Source: Amoebidium appalachense (lineage: Eukaryota > Ichthyosporea). Taken from it: 24,496 nt of DNA. The stretch lies in assembly GCA_963693365.1 (NCBI GenBank), contig CAVNZM010000059.1:1-24496 (forward strand), in the 5' to 3' direction. Shown here piece after piece: positions 1 through 9,018 of this stretch. The translations under genes were made by a program, and so were the position numbers. Below the pieces are notes generated by a model. The model was not told the origin of the DNA and did not search any database. It saw nothing but the letters and a program-made list of their open reading frames with translations. Every line of letters starts with the position of its first letter. The stretch's first letter is position 1.

Positions 1-305
1 TGAATCCGGGGGCCAAGTAAATGCATCCGTGTGAGGCCGGGGGCAACACGTGCTTATATATTTATTTGTATTTCCACTGAGCTTTACAAAATAAATACAT
101 CCGTGGTGGCACACGTGTCTTCTTAATGTAATATATTTATCTGTATTTCCACTGCATAAGTTTTACATAGTATCGAAATACATCCGTTGTGGCTCCCCTC
201 TCCCAAAAAATACACTCGGTTGTTTGTAACCCCCCCCCCCCCCCCAACAATACACCCAGTTTGCTTGCAAAAACTATACCCCAAACACCCCCCACCCACC
301 ACACA
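1..305. repeat. Intergenic start of window with degenerate direct repeat and poly-C tract
   Basis: No gene is visible. Two degenerate copies of an AT-rich unit of roughly 85-90 bp lie between about 40 and 190; each has an ATATATTTAT stretch, TATTTCCACTG and ATACATCCGT in the same order. AATAAA-type signals occur on both strands near 61-95, so this may be where transcripts of the adjacent minus-strand gene end. A run of 16 C lies at 230-245. The ORFs that cross this stretch are short, low-complexity and mutually overlapping. Confidence 0.6.
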
Positions 306-975
306 CTACTTGCTGGGCGCGTGTCTCTTGGGGTCATGCTCGACATCGTCACTGCCTCTCTTACCACCCTTCGGGGTGGTGGTGCGAGGGGTACCCAAAA
401 GCGCGGGGGGGGGTCCCGGAACGACACGGCCGGGAGGGGCAGGGGGCTTTGTTGAGCCGGCCGGGAGGGGCAGGGGGCTTTGTTGAGCCGGCCGGGGGGG
501 AGGGGGCTTGCGGTGGGTCTGGTCGGAGGGGTTGTACACAGAACTCATCGGGTTTTCGTCGATACATGCAGACAGCCTGTCACGCTGAAGCCTGTACTCT
601 TCAGCCGTGGCCCTCACGCTCGCCAACTCGACCTCCCTTGCCTGAAGAGCATCCCGAGTCTCCTTCAGCTGCTGCACAAGCCCCGCTACATTACCGTACC
701 CACGGGACATACGATGGAGCAATTCTTGTGCTTCATTCGCACTCGATGCTGCAGACTCTTGTAGAGCCTCGTTCTGGCGTTGCAGAGCTTCGTTCTGGCG
801 AACAACTTTCCCCGAAACCTTCTCGACGTCGACGGACAACGACTTGAGCTGCTCCTCGACAACATTGACCCGATTGCAAAGCTCGTTCCACATCTCGGGG
901 GTGACACGGAAGGTCTTTTCCCCCCTCACCCCCCTCCCCACCCCCTTGACTATGCGGAGACTTGGGCTCTGACAT
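306..975 (-). CDS. Coiled-coil protein with proline-rich segment and basic C-terminus (unknown function)
   Basis: I do not recognise the family. The frame ending at 306 has a long predicted coiled coil (repeated heptad-like Q/N/E/L stretches such as RQNEALQRQNEALQES) followed by a proline-rich region and a basic tail (PKGGKRGS...DPKRHAPSK) that could be a nuclear localisation signal. In that frame the first residues near 941 use GTG, not ATG. The only nearby ATG is at 975 in another frame, and the frames meet inside a G-rich homopolymer run (about 920-945). A one-base homopolymer length error would join them, so I give 975 as the probable start. A TATA box lies upstream at 1168-1177. Within the gene a 31-bp unit is repeated at about 430 and 461; because 31 is not a multiple of three, copy-number change would alter the C-terminal frame. 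Coding status is likely; the exact N-terminus is uncertain. Confidence 0.6.
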
Positions 976-1167
976 GACTAGTAACGCTCAAAAACAAAAG
1001 AAAGGATTTTCGAGGTGAGAGTGATCGAAATGAGAAACCCCAATCGGTAACGCTTAAGGTTAAGAACAAAAGGGTCAAGAACAAAAGAAAGGAATTTTTG
1101 CCTCGAGTAAGGTTTAGACAGCGTGAAAGGATTTGATCGACAAATGACCCCCAAATCAGTTAGACTG

Positions 1168-1177
1168 CCTTTTTATA
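1168..1177 (-). promoter_or_regulatory. TATA box of the coiled-coil gene
   Basis: The minus strand reads TATAAAAAGG, very like the TATA elements ahead of other genes here. It is about 190 nt upstream of the ATG at 975, which implies a fairly long leader or an unseen short intron. Confidence 0.55.
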
Positions 1178-2230
1178 GCCCCAGCTCCAACAGACATCTT
1201 ACTCGCGGATCGAAATGGGGGATCGATTCGGGACGATTGTCCAAATTATGAGTACGTGAATTGGCTTGACTGCTTTTTTTAGGTTTTTTTTTACTTGTAA
1301 TGTTTTTGGCTCAACATGGAAAATAAATTCATAGGGAACAGCGCGAACAGGTACAACTGCATCTTGTTTTGGGTAGCTCTGGCATGGGCTTTCTAGAAGA
1401 TGCGCATGCCCTTGGATTGGTTGGGGCATTTTCACAATTTTAATGCCCCGGTGAAAAGGATTCTTAAAAAACTCATCACAATCAATGCAAAATTCAAGTG
1501 TTTTTCTACATAATTTTATTTATTTCATTCAAGTCTTGTGTACAACGAACAAAAAACATCAACATGGATGCCGTTGCCGCGGGTCATTCGAATATCACCC
1601 CTTTTTGCCCCCCCCTCCGGTGAGATGGCTTTTGAATTATTCCGTTTTTTTTTAACGCCCACTGTCAAAACGATTATAAAAACCCTCTTTTATCACAATC
1701 AAATCTATTAAAATTCAAAATTATACTTCTCTGGATAAGATCATTACAATGAAGTATTAATGATTTTGTTTATACACAATATGTACACAGAAGACCCGCG
1801 AATTCAGGATCCTTTTGATTGGCTGGACAGCGATTGGGGTCATGTGTCTTTTTGATTGGTTGGACAGCGATTGAGGTATCTCGTGGATCACGTGAACTTC
1901 TGAGAACTGTCTGGAGGGGGGCAAGGCTTTTCAAAGCAAACATCGATGTGCCTGTAACGCAGTGCCTTCTATTGACGCTGTATTAAGATATATTTATGGA
2001 TAAGTACAGTACACAAAATACACACATACAATAAAAATAATCTCAAATCTTCGCATTGTGGTAGCCTAACTGCAACGGGTATCGGTGGCCGAGACAGTGA
2101 TTGAAATACATATATGTGGGTACACATTTTTGCCCTACTTCGATTACCAATGCTCGAATTATATGACCAAGCGTGCACTTGAACAAACCCGTCGGTTCTA
2201 CAGTCTCTCACTTCCGGCAACAGTCTGTCA
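1178..2230. other. Long intergenic region, AT-richer, with CCAAT motifs
   Basis: No gene can be supported. ATTGG (CCAAT on the other strand) occurs at 1416-1420, 1818-1822, 1833-1837 and 1855-1859. The last three sit in a local direct repeat of about 38 bp (TTTTGATTGG(C/T)TGGACAGCGATTG). A minus-strand ORF ending at 1199 with first ATG at 1429 (76 aa) is possible but has no recognisable features. AT-rich stretches occupy 1500-1800. Confidence 0.5.
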
Positions 2231-2431
2231 CGTCTTAGCGCTACACATTTTTAGCCACAGCAAAACTTCCTTTTACCCCGAAAGATTTTCTACTACACGT
2301 CTTAGCGCTACACATTTTTAGCCACAGCAAAACTTCCTTTTACCCCGAAAGATTTTCTACTACACGTCTTAGCGCTACACATTTTTAGCCACAGCAAAAC
2401 TTCCTTTTACCCCGACAGATTTTCTACTACT
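2231..2431. repeat. 67-bp tandem repeat, three copies
   Basis: Units begin at 2231, 2298 and 2365 with CGTCTTAGCGCTACAC and are nearly identical. The array ends about 50 bp before the first ATG of the demethylase gene, so it sits where the promoter or leader of that gene would be expected. Confidence 0.9.
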
Positions 2432-2480
2432 CGCTTGCACACAAACCACAATTCGCTCACGCACAAACCATTATATTAAC

Positions 2481-3214
2481 ATGGCCGGTTCCGATTTTCA
2501 AGAATGGCTCGGCACAACACAAGCCTACCCATATGCTAAACGTGCAACTTTTCATTTTTCCACCTCTTTCGATGCACACAACGTTTTTGCACATGGGCGG
2601 GTCCACGCTATAGAACGCATCGTTTTGGTGGGAAACAAAACTGCCGATTATCCTGTCAGGCTCTCCATTCTACACAAGGACGAGCAACACGAAATTCTTA
2701 TGTTTTTCAAAAAAGGCAAGAAAGGAGAGCAGTCAGGCTGGAAAATTAGGGAGGAAAAGTTCATAGCCGGAAAGATACCAGGAAACGTAATGAAAATTCT
2801 GAGACAGGGGGGGAAAGACTGGGAAGTTTACGATTTGGGGGCATATGCCGACATACACAGAAAGACAATCGACTCCGGGTTCACGTTTGCTGCGGGCCCT
2901 GAATACAACGAGGATACCCCTACCCTTGCCAAGTTACTCTACCTTCTCAGAACATGCCCAATACCCGAAAAGGGGGATTCCCTTTCCATAAACGACGACC
3001 CAACACACAGACTCGAACTCAGTCACACAATTCGAACAAACATGACGGACCGTGATTGCGTTCTGTTTTTTGGCGGGGTTCGTTATATCAGACTCCCTTC
3101 TCTCCAGAAGGCTGCCACCTTGTGGGCTGCCAAACGTCTTCGTCTTAACAATTTCTCGGCCAGATTTGCGGCGGTAGCAAGCCCACTATCGAGGCTGGCG
3201 CCGCCTGCAGGTTG

Positions 3215-3252
<38 letters not shown>

Positions 3253-6200
3253 ACACACACACACATGCACACACACACACACACACACATGCACACACAA
3301 AAAGGCATTCGGGCACACACATGCACACACACAAAGGCATTCGGGCACACACATGCACACACAAAAAGGCATTCGGGCACACACATGCACACACACAAAG
3401 GCATTCGGTGACACACATGCACACACAAAAAGGCATTCGGGCACACACATGCACACACACAAAGGCATTCGGGCACACACATGCACACACAAAAAGGCAT
3501 TCGGGCACACACATGCACACACACAAAGGCATTCGGTGACACACATGCACACACAAAAAGGCATTCGGGCACACACATGCACACACACAAAGGCATTCGG
3601 GCACACACATGCACACACAAAAAGGCATTCGGTGACACACATGCACACACAAAAAGGCATTCGGGCACACACATGCACACACACAAAGGCATTCGGGCAC
3701 ACACATGCACACACACAAAGGCATTCGGGCACACACATGCACACACACAAAGGCATTCGGGCACACACATGCACACACACAAAGGCATTCGGGCACACAC
3801 ATGCACACACAAAAAGGCATTCGGTGACACACATGCACACACAAAAAGGCATTCGGGAACACACATGCACACACACAAAGGCATTCGGGCACACACATGC
3901 ACACACAAAAAGGCATTCGGGCACACACATGCACACACACAAAGGCATTCGGGCACACACATGCACACACAAAAAGGCATTCGGGCACACACATGCACAC
4001 ACACAACTCCCAATATTTACACACACCACCCACCACACACAGAGCAGGAAGAGAAGTTCCCAGTCGAACCCCAATCGCCCCGGTCCACGACACCCATCAT
4101 CTCCAGACGTATTCCAACCTTTCGCTTGACACCTGACATATTGGAGAGGTACACACTGGAGCAGTTCCTGTACAAAATCGGCAAGTATGACGACGTGAGG
4201 AGGGCGGGGGCTGCGAGGCTAGTCCTACCCGAGGAGGTGAAGGAGGCACTGGCAGCAGCATCCCAGGAGCTGGATTTGCCCGGCAGACCCCACAACGTAC
4301 AAAATCTGCAGGCAACAGAAAACAAAGACGTATATGCTCTGACGCATGAACTGGACCACGGTAACCTACCGGCCCCACAGGTGTGTTACTTGAGTTTTGG
4401 ATGGAGAGGAAGCCTCACACCTAGCAATGTTTGCATTTACTTGGCCTGCCGAGAGACACTTTTTGCACGCCCCGGCCTCACACTTAGCAATGTTTGCATG
4501 AATTTACTTGGCTTGTTTTTGCACGCCCCGGCCTCACACTTAGCAATGTTTGCGTGATTTTAAAACTTGGCCTGCCGAGAGACACTTTCTGCACGCCCCG
4601 GCCTCGCATGCCCTGACTAAACATTATACTAACATTGCAACCCGTGAATTAGGGCAATGCATCGTTGTCCGAGAGAGAGTTTTGGGACATGCTGGACGAG
4701 CATTGGCCTGAAAGCCGTCCCGAGGAACGGAATCAGTTGGGGAAACCTGTGTTTGAATTCCACTACGCCAACGAGCACAGCATTCCACCTGGCACACGCA
4801 CCCCCAGCGAGGTAAGCGGGCGAAGTTGCTCTGCACACCATTTCAGCACTTGCAACCTCCCCTTTGTGACCCCCAATCCCGCACATTGCATCGTTTGTAT
4901 AGTTGCACCATGCCTCCGGACCGTAGCTATGTAGCTAAGTGCATGCCCATTCAGGTGGTCAGCGAGACCTACAAATGGATGCCCAATTTAAGGACATTGG
5001 ACTCTGTTCTTCATCGCATCCATGAATACCAGCACCTCGACGGGATATGCATTCCCATGTTTTACAAGTACTACCCCCCCCCCCCCCCGAAAAAAAAAAA
5101 ATCCTCACAAGAATTCAGAATAGTTCACTTGCCCGCACAGATTTCCCGTCCTCACTCACCCTCCCGACCTCTAATTTTGAATTGACTACCCCATATCCAC
5201 ACACAAGAATTCAGAATAGTTCACTTGCCCGCACAGATTTCCCGTCCTCACTCACCCTCCCGACCTCTAATTTTGAATTGACTACCCCATATCCACACAA
5301 GAATTCAGAATAGTTCACTTGCCCGCACAGATTTCCCGTCCTCACTCACCCTCCCGACCTCTAATCGAATCGACTTTGTTTCAATCTTTTGCAGGTCCCG
5401 CTATCTTGGTTTGTTCGGCCCACATCCAGAGGATGCTGCCTTCGGCAGTCTCAACCTAATGGTTGACGGTCCGCACGGAAAACACTGGTATTCGATTAGC
5501 CCTGGCAGTCGAGATCGTGTCGAAAGGGTCCTTCGGGATATCCATCCGGATGCAAAGTCCAAGAAGCCGTGCCCTGGGTTCATGATGCATAAGGTAAGCA
5601 GCCAAATTAAGCAAAAGACACGGCACAAAGGCATTCGGGCACACACATGCACACACACGACACAAAGGCATTCGGGCACACACATGCACACACACGGCAC
5701 AAAGGCATTCGGGCACACACATGCACCACACACGGCACAAAGGCATTCGGGCACACACATGCACACACACGGCACAAAGGCATTCGGGCACACACATGCA
5801 CTTAAGCAAACACACGGCACAAAGGCATCGGGCACACACATGCACACACACGGCACAAAGGCATTCGGGCACACACATGCACTTAAGCAAACACACGGCA
5901 CAAAGGCATCGGGCACACACATGAACACCCAAAGGCATTCGGGCACACACATGCACACTATCATGTGCTTACACCCGGGGTGGGACAGAATATTTTTGTG
6001 AACCCGAGGCTGTTTGAAAAAAGGAGCATCCACGTCTACCATGCAGAGCAAAGGCCGGGCGACCTTATTTACACCCTGCCTGGGGCCTACCACATGGGGT
6101 TCGCCTCTGGCGCCCACCTTGCCGAGGCGGTCAACTTTGCAACTCGTGATTGGTTGGAACATTTGAACGGGAAGGTACCCCCGTTTTGCACATGCCCCGA

Positions 6201-6415
6201 TCGCCAAAACGAGACATTCGAGGTACAACCCCCACACCCCCCCCCCCAAAAAAAAAAAAAACGAGACAATTCGTTGGTCTGAAGGTAGTTGAAACAATCT
6301 ATTGGTATCAAAGTAGTTACACACACACCATTACACCCCCGGTATCAAAGTAGTTTGGGGGATTAACTATTAAGCACCTAATCTATCGGTCTAACAGTGT
6401 AACACACACGCACAC

Positions 6416-6449
<34 letters not shown>

Positions 6450-6599
6450 CACACACACATGCACACACACATGCACACATGCACTTAAGCAAACACACGG
6501 CACAAAGGCATTCGGGCACACACATACACACACACGGCACAAAGGCACCTAATCTATCGGTCTAACAGTGTAACACACACGCACGCACACGCACACACG

Positions 6600-6676
<77 letters not shown>

Positions 6677-6736
6677 CAGCTCGACCTCCCTATTTTGAAA
6701 CGCGAGATGGTGGACTATCGGATGCAGAAGCCGTGA
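2481..6736 (+). CDS. Spliced JmjN-JmjC histone lysine demethylase, KDM4/JMJD2-like
   Basis: Seven exons with consistent phases: 2481-3210, 4043-4380, 4653-4811, 4955-5067, 5395-5593, 5989-6222, 6680-6736 (about 609 codons, TGA at 6734). The first junction is ambiguous: 3173/4048 also keeps frame. Exon 2 carries a JmjN domain ([20 protein letters not shown] onward); exons 3-6 build the JmjC barrel. Expected iron ligands are H457 and E459 (HPED, exon 5) and H548 (AYHMGF, exon 6). The KDM4-type zinc site is complete: C506-x5-H512 closing exon 5 and C580-x-C582 in exon 6. Asn467 and Lys476 match the 2-oxoglutarate contacts, with one residue inserted between them; the expected Tyr may be Phe. Members remove methyl groups from H3K9/H3K36 using Fe(II) and 2-oxoglutarate, so a nuclear chromatin role is inferred. 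No PHD or Tudor domain is seen. The N-terminal ~240 residues (exon 1) are unrecognised and could be a separate gene. Confidence 0.85.
3211..4042 (+). repeat. Intron 1: poly-C tract, CA run and 32-bp minisatellite
   Basis: The intron holds 35 C at 3218-3252, a CA run, then about 22 tandem copies of a 32-bp unit (AAAGGCATTCGGGCACACAC plus ATGCACACACAC) to about 4010, with two subtypes (AAAAAGG versus ACAAAGG) and scattered GGTGACAC variants. All frames stay open across it because the unit lacks stops, giving long artefactual ORFs on both strands. There are no unique spacers, so this is not a CRISPR array. Confidence 0.85.
4381..4652 (+). repeat. Intron 2 with about three degenerate ~60-bp repeats and TACTAAC branch point
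   Basis: Donor GTGTGT follows CCACAG at 4380. Repeats share GCACGCCCCGGCCTCACACT and AGCAATGTTTGC. A perfect TACTAAC lies at 4627-4633, about 20 nt before the acceptor AATTAG at 4652, supporting a spliceosomal intron. Splicing is phase 0 on both sides. Confidence 0.75.
5068..5394 (+). repeat. Intron 4: poly-C/poly-A tract and ~95-bp tandem repeat, three copies
   Basis: Donor GTACTA at 5068 is followed at once by 15 C (5074-5088) and a poly-A run. Units start at 5111, 5207 and 5301 with GAATTCAGAATAGTTCACTT; the acceptor is TTTTGCAG at 5394. A codon is split 2+1 across the intron and restores Lys. Intron 3 (4812-4954, GTAAGC to ATTCAG) is the only intron without clear repeats. Confidence 0.85.
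5594..5988 (+). repeat. Intron 5 with ~36-45 bp minisatellite related to intron 1
   Basis: Donor GTAAGC at 5594, acceptor GGGACAG at 5988, phase 0. From about 5620 to 5955 there are roughly nine to ten units containing GGCACAAAGGCATTCGGGCA and the ACACACATGCAC element, some with a CTTAAGCAAAC insert. The core is the same as the 32-bp unit of intron 1 and recurs once more in intron 6 near 6500. Confidence 0.85.
6223..6679 (+). repeat. Intron 6 with poly-C/poly-A and long CA microsatellites
   Basis: Donor GTACAA at 6223, then 11 C (6237-6247) and 14 A. Long CA/GCAC microsatellites run from about 6400 to 6673, interrupted by one copy of the GGCATTCGGGCACACAC unit. A 28-nt stretch beginning CACCTAATCTATCGGTCTAA occurs twice (about 6376 and 6546). 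The acceptor ACTACAG ends at 6679, and the 18-codon terminal exon aligns with the KDM4 sequence that follows the CxC zinc ligands. Confidence 0.8.
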
Positions 6737-7403
6737 GGTTGCAATGGCCCGATACGGTGGGGGAAACGTAGTTGTGGTGGTGTGGTGTGGGCAGTAGGCA
6801 CATCTATAGGGTTCGTGGTGGGTGCGGTGGGGAAACGTAGTTGTGGTGGTGTGGTGTGGGCAGTAGGCCACACATTCACATCTATAGGGTTCGTGGTGGG
6901 TGCGGTGGGGAAACGTAGTTGTGGTGGTGTGGTGTGGGCAGTAGGCCACACATTCACATCTATAGGGTTCGTGGTGGGTGCAGTGGGGAAACGTAGTTGT
7001 GGTGGTGTGGTGTGGGCAGTAGGCCACACATTCACATCTATAGGGTTCGTGGTGGGTGCAGTGGGGAAACATAGTTGTGGTGGTGTGGTGTGGGCAGTAG
7101 GCCACACATTCACATCTATAGGATTCATGGTGGGTGCGGTGGGGAGAGACGTGGTACAAAGTTTTCATTGTTTCAACAAGTTTTTTTATTATTTTTGTAT
7201 TTAGCTCGATACCAAAAATTTCCGTAATGTTAACTCGAATGTGGTCTGCAAAAATATGTGACGTACCAAATTTTCTTTCCAAGTTTTTATGTGTATTGTA
7301 GTCACCCATAGTGGCGGAGAGACTCCAATAAATATACCAATTCTGCTTTGAATCTGTGACATGTGTGCAATCACACACACACACACACACACACACAAAG
7401 CTC

Positions 7404-7435
<32 letters not shown>

Positions 7436-7437
7436 GC
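6737..7437. repeat. 78-bp tandem repeat (about five copies) and CA microsatellite
   Basis: Units with period 78 begin GTTCGTGGTGGGTGCGGTGG at about 6811, 6889, 6967 and 7045, with a diverged copy at 7123. The period is a multiple of three, so long ORFs appear on both strands; I treat them as artefacts. AATAAA on the plus strand lies at 7327-7332 (possible end of the demethylase transcript) and on the minus strand at 7185-7190 (possible end of the next minus-strand gene). CA runs occupy about 7372-7433, with AAAGCTCAACAC duplicated at their edge. Confidence 0.8.
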
Positions 7438-7731
7438 TCAACACTTTCTCTCATGATTTTCCGTTTCGGCTGGTAGGGTCTCCGGCTCCATCATCTTCTG
7501 CAGCACGATGGCTGTCTGCCGTTGGTTTTGGGGCACCCACTTCTTGAATCCGCACTTATCCGCAAGCTCTTCGGGCAGGTCTATGTAGCCTTTTTCCGCA
7601 AGCTCTTGTGCGTATGCTCGTTGCTCCATCTGCGTCCGCCGGGCGGTGGCCTCGGTCGGCACAACAGTTGCCTGCACCACGGGTGCCTTGCCGGGCTCCT
7701 CCTTTAGCTTGTACTCCCATCGGTACGCCAT
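7438..7731 (-). CDS. Small charged protein of unknown function (97 aa)
   Basis: The ORF begins MAYRWEYKLKEEPGK and is rich in Glu, Lys, Gln and Ala with no signal peptide or membrane segment; residues around 40-70 (QAYAQELAEKGYIDLPEEL-like) should be helical. It starts 36 nt after the stop of the upstream minus-strand gene at 7768, and the two may share a transcript. Its stop codon lies at the edge of a CA microsatellite, so the last few residues may be recently altered. I do not recognise a family. Mixed amino-acid composition and close spacing support it as a real gene. Confidence 0.55.
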   Translation of the reverse strand: MAYRWEYKLKEEPGKAPVVQATVVPTEATARRTQMEQRAYAQELAEKGYIDLPEELADKCGFKKWVPQNQRQTAIVLQKMMEPETLPAETENHERKC

Positions 7732-7767
7732 ACTCTATGCCACAAAAATCTCTTGCCGTGTCAATCC

Positions 7768-8154
7768 TCATGCCCGCTCCTTGATCACCACCGCCGGCGC
7801 ATGTGCACACGTGGGGCACGCCGGGCACTTCTGCTCGGGCGGGCAGTGCTTGCATGCGGGACACTGGGTGCACCGGGTGGGGCTTGCACCGCACACGTGG
7901 CAGCGGGGGCAGTGCGCACACTTGCGGCGGGGCGAGCAGCTGCCGCAGCTGGCACACATCGGGCATGTACCGGGGCACTTGAGCACCGCCAGCCGCCGCC
8001 GCACACGCGGGCTGAACGTGTCCCACAGCACGTAGAGAATGAGCCCGGCGAGCACGGCCAGCAGGATGGGGGAGGGAGGGTTTGTTGTTCGCAAGGCGGA
8101 GAGGGGACGGGGGCGGTAGAAAGGGTGCGCCGGCGTCCATGTTACTCGGTGCAT
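7768..8154 (-). CDS. Single-pass membrane protein with Cys-rich CxxC domain (128 aa)
   Basis: I choose the ATG at 8154 (MHRVTWTPAHPF); the frame stays open further upstream only because it runs through poly-C and the 60-bp repeats. There is one transmembrane helix at about residues 29-47 (ILLAVLAGLILYVLWDTF), then an Arg-rich stretch (PRVRRR) and a Cys-rich tail from residue 60 to 116 with 16 cysteines, mostly spaced CxxC. That tail could bind several zinc ions or form disulfides. The positive charge after the helix favours the Cys-rich part being cytosolic or inside the virion, which is inference. I recognise no named family. A 12-nt G tract (plus strand) sits 37 nt upstream of the start. 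Confidence 0.65.
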   Translation of the reverse strand: MHRVTWTPAHPFYRPRPLSALRTTNPPSPILLAVLAGLILYVLWDTFSPRVRRRLAVLKCPGTCPMCASCGSCSPRRKCAHCPRCHVCGASPTRCTQCPACKHCPPEQKCPACPTCAHAPAVVIKERA

Positions 8155-8190
8155 GATATAATGCGGTGGTGGGGGTGCGCGAGAGGTGAT

Positions 8191-8236
8191 GGGGGGGGGG
8201 GGACTTTTCTCCGATTGCGGAGTGGGGTTTCCAATC

Positions 8237-8271
<35 letters not shown>
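8191..8271. repeat. Two poly-G tracts upstream of the Cys-rich membrane protein
   Basis: Runs of 12 G (8191-8202) and 31 G (8241-8271) on the plus strand lie between the membrane-protein start and the 60-bp array. Confidence 0.9.
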
Positions 8272-8272
<1 letters not shown>

Positions 8273-8309
8273 GAAGGGAAGGGGAGAGGGTTTTCCCGAT
8301 TTTGGGAGG

Positions 8310-8998
8310 ATGTAACGTTGATCAAAATCGGACTTGTGTTGTGGCACTCCGAATAATGGAATAAAACGTTGACCGAATTCGGACTTGTATTAATTGCTAC
8401 CGAGCACGCCGAAAAATGAGATGCAACTTTGACCAAATTCGGACTTGTATTAATTGCTACCGAGCACGCCGAAAAATGAGATGCAACTCTGACCGAATTC
8501 GGACTTGTATTAATTGCTACCGAGCACGCCGAAATATGAGATGCAACTCTGACCGAATTCGGACTTGTATTAATTGCTACCGAGCACGCCGAAATATGAG
8601 ATGCAACTCTGACCGAATTCGGACTTGTATTAATTGCTCCCGAGCACGCCGAAATATGAGATGCAACTCTGACCGAATTCGGACTTGTATTAATTGCTCC
8701 CGAGCACTCCGAATAATGGAATAAAACGTTGACCGAATTCGGACTTGTATTAATTGCTCCCGAGCACTCCGAATAATGGAATAAAACGTTGACCGAATTC
8801 GGACTTGTATTAATTGCTCCCGAGCACTCCGAATAATGGAATAAAACGTTGACCGAATTCGGACTTGTATTAATTGCTCCCGAGCACTCCGAATAATGGA
8901 ATAAAACGTTGACCGAATTCGGACTTGTATTAATTGCTCCCGAGCACTCCGAATAATGGAATAAAACGTTGACCGAATTACTTGTATTATGGTGCTTA
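8310..8998. repeat. 60-bp tandem repeat array with CCGAATTCGG palindromes (hr-like)
   Basis: About eleven units with an exact 60-bp period. Nine contain the perfect 10-bp palindrome CCGAATTCGG, one has CCAAATTCGG, and the end units are degenerate or truncated. Two subtypes are blocked: four or five units with GAGATGCAACT(C/T)TGACC on the left and five or six with GGAATAAAACGTTGACC on the right, which suggests stepwise amplification. The period is a multiple of three, so frames remain open, but the array sits between two minus-strand genes and I judge it non-coding. Arrays of short units centred on an EcoRI-type palindrome resemble baculovirus hr enhancer/origin regions in layout only. Confidence 0.9.
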
Positions 8999-9018
8999 TC
9001 CATTGAAATGTCTTGGGG

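Noticed and set aside
1969-2321. Overlapping 78-83 aa ORFs on both strands
   Set aside because: They extend into the 67-bp repeats, have no domains and mutually overlap.
3253-4012. CRISPR-like regular 32-bp repeats
   Set aside because: Units abut each other without unique spacers and there are no cas genes; this is a minisatellite within an intron.
3083-4129. Several long ORFs (270-358 aa, His/Thr-rich on one strand, Cys/Val-rich on the other) across the CA-rich repeats
   Set aside because: They arise because the repeat unit lacks stops in many frames; splice sites and the JmjN exon explain the region better.
6674-7444. ORFs across the 78-bp repeats on both strands
   Set aside because: The period is a multiple of three, so frames stay open by construction; there is no protein-like conservation and no flanking domain.
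8155-9003. N-terminal extension of the Cys-rich membrane protein through poly-C and the 60-bp array (411-aa frame)
   Set aside because: The extension is pure repeat plus homopolymer; the ATG at 8154 directly precedes the protein-like part.
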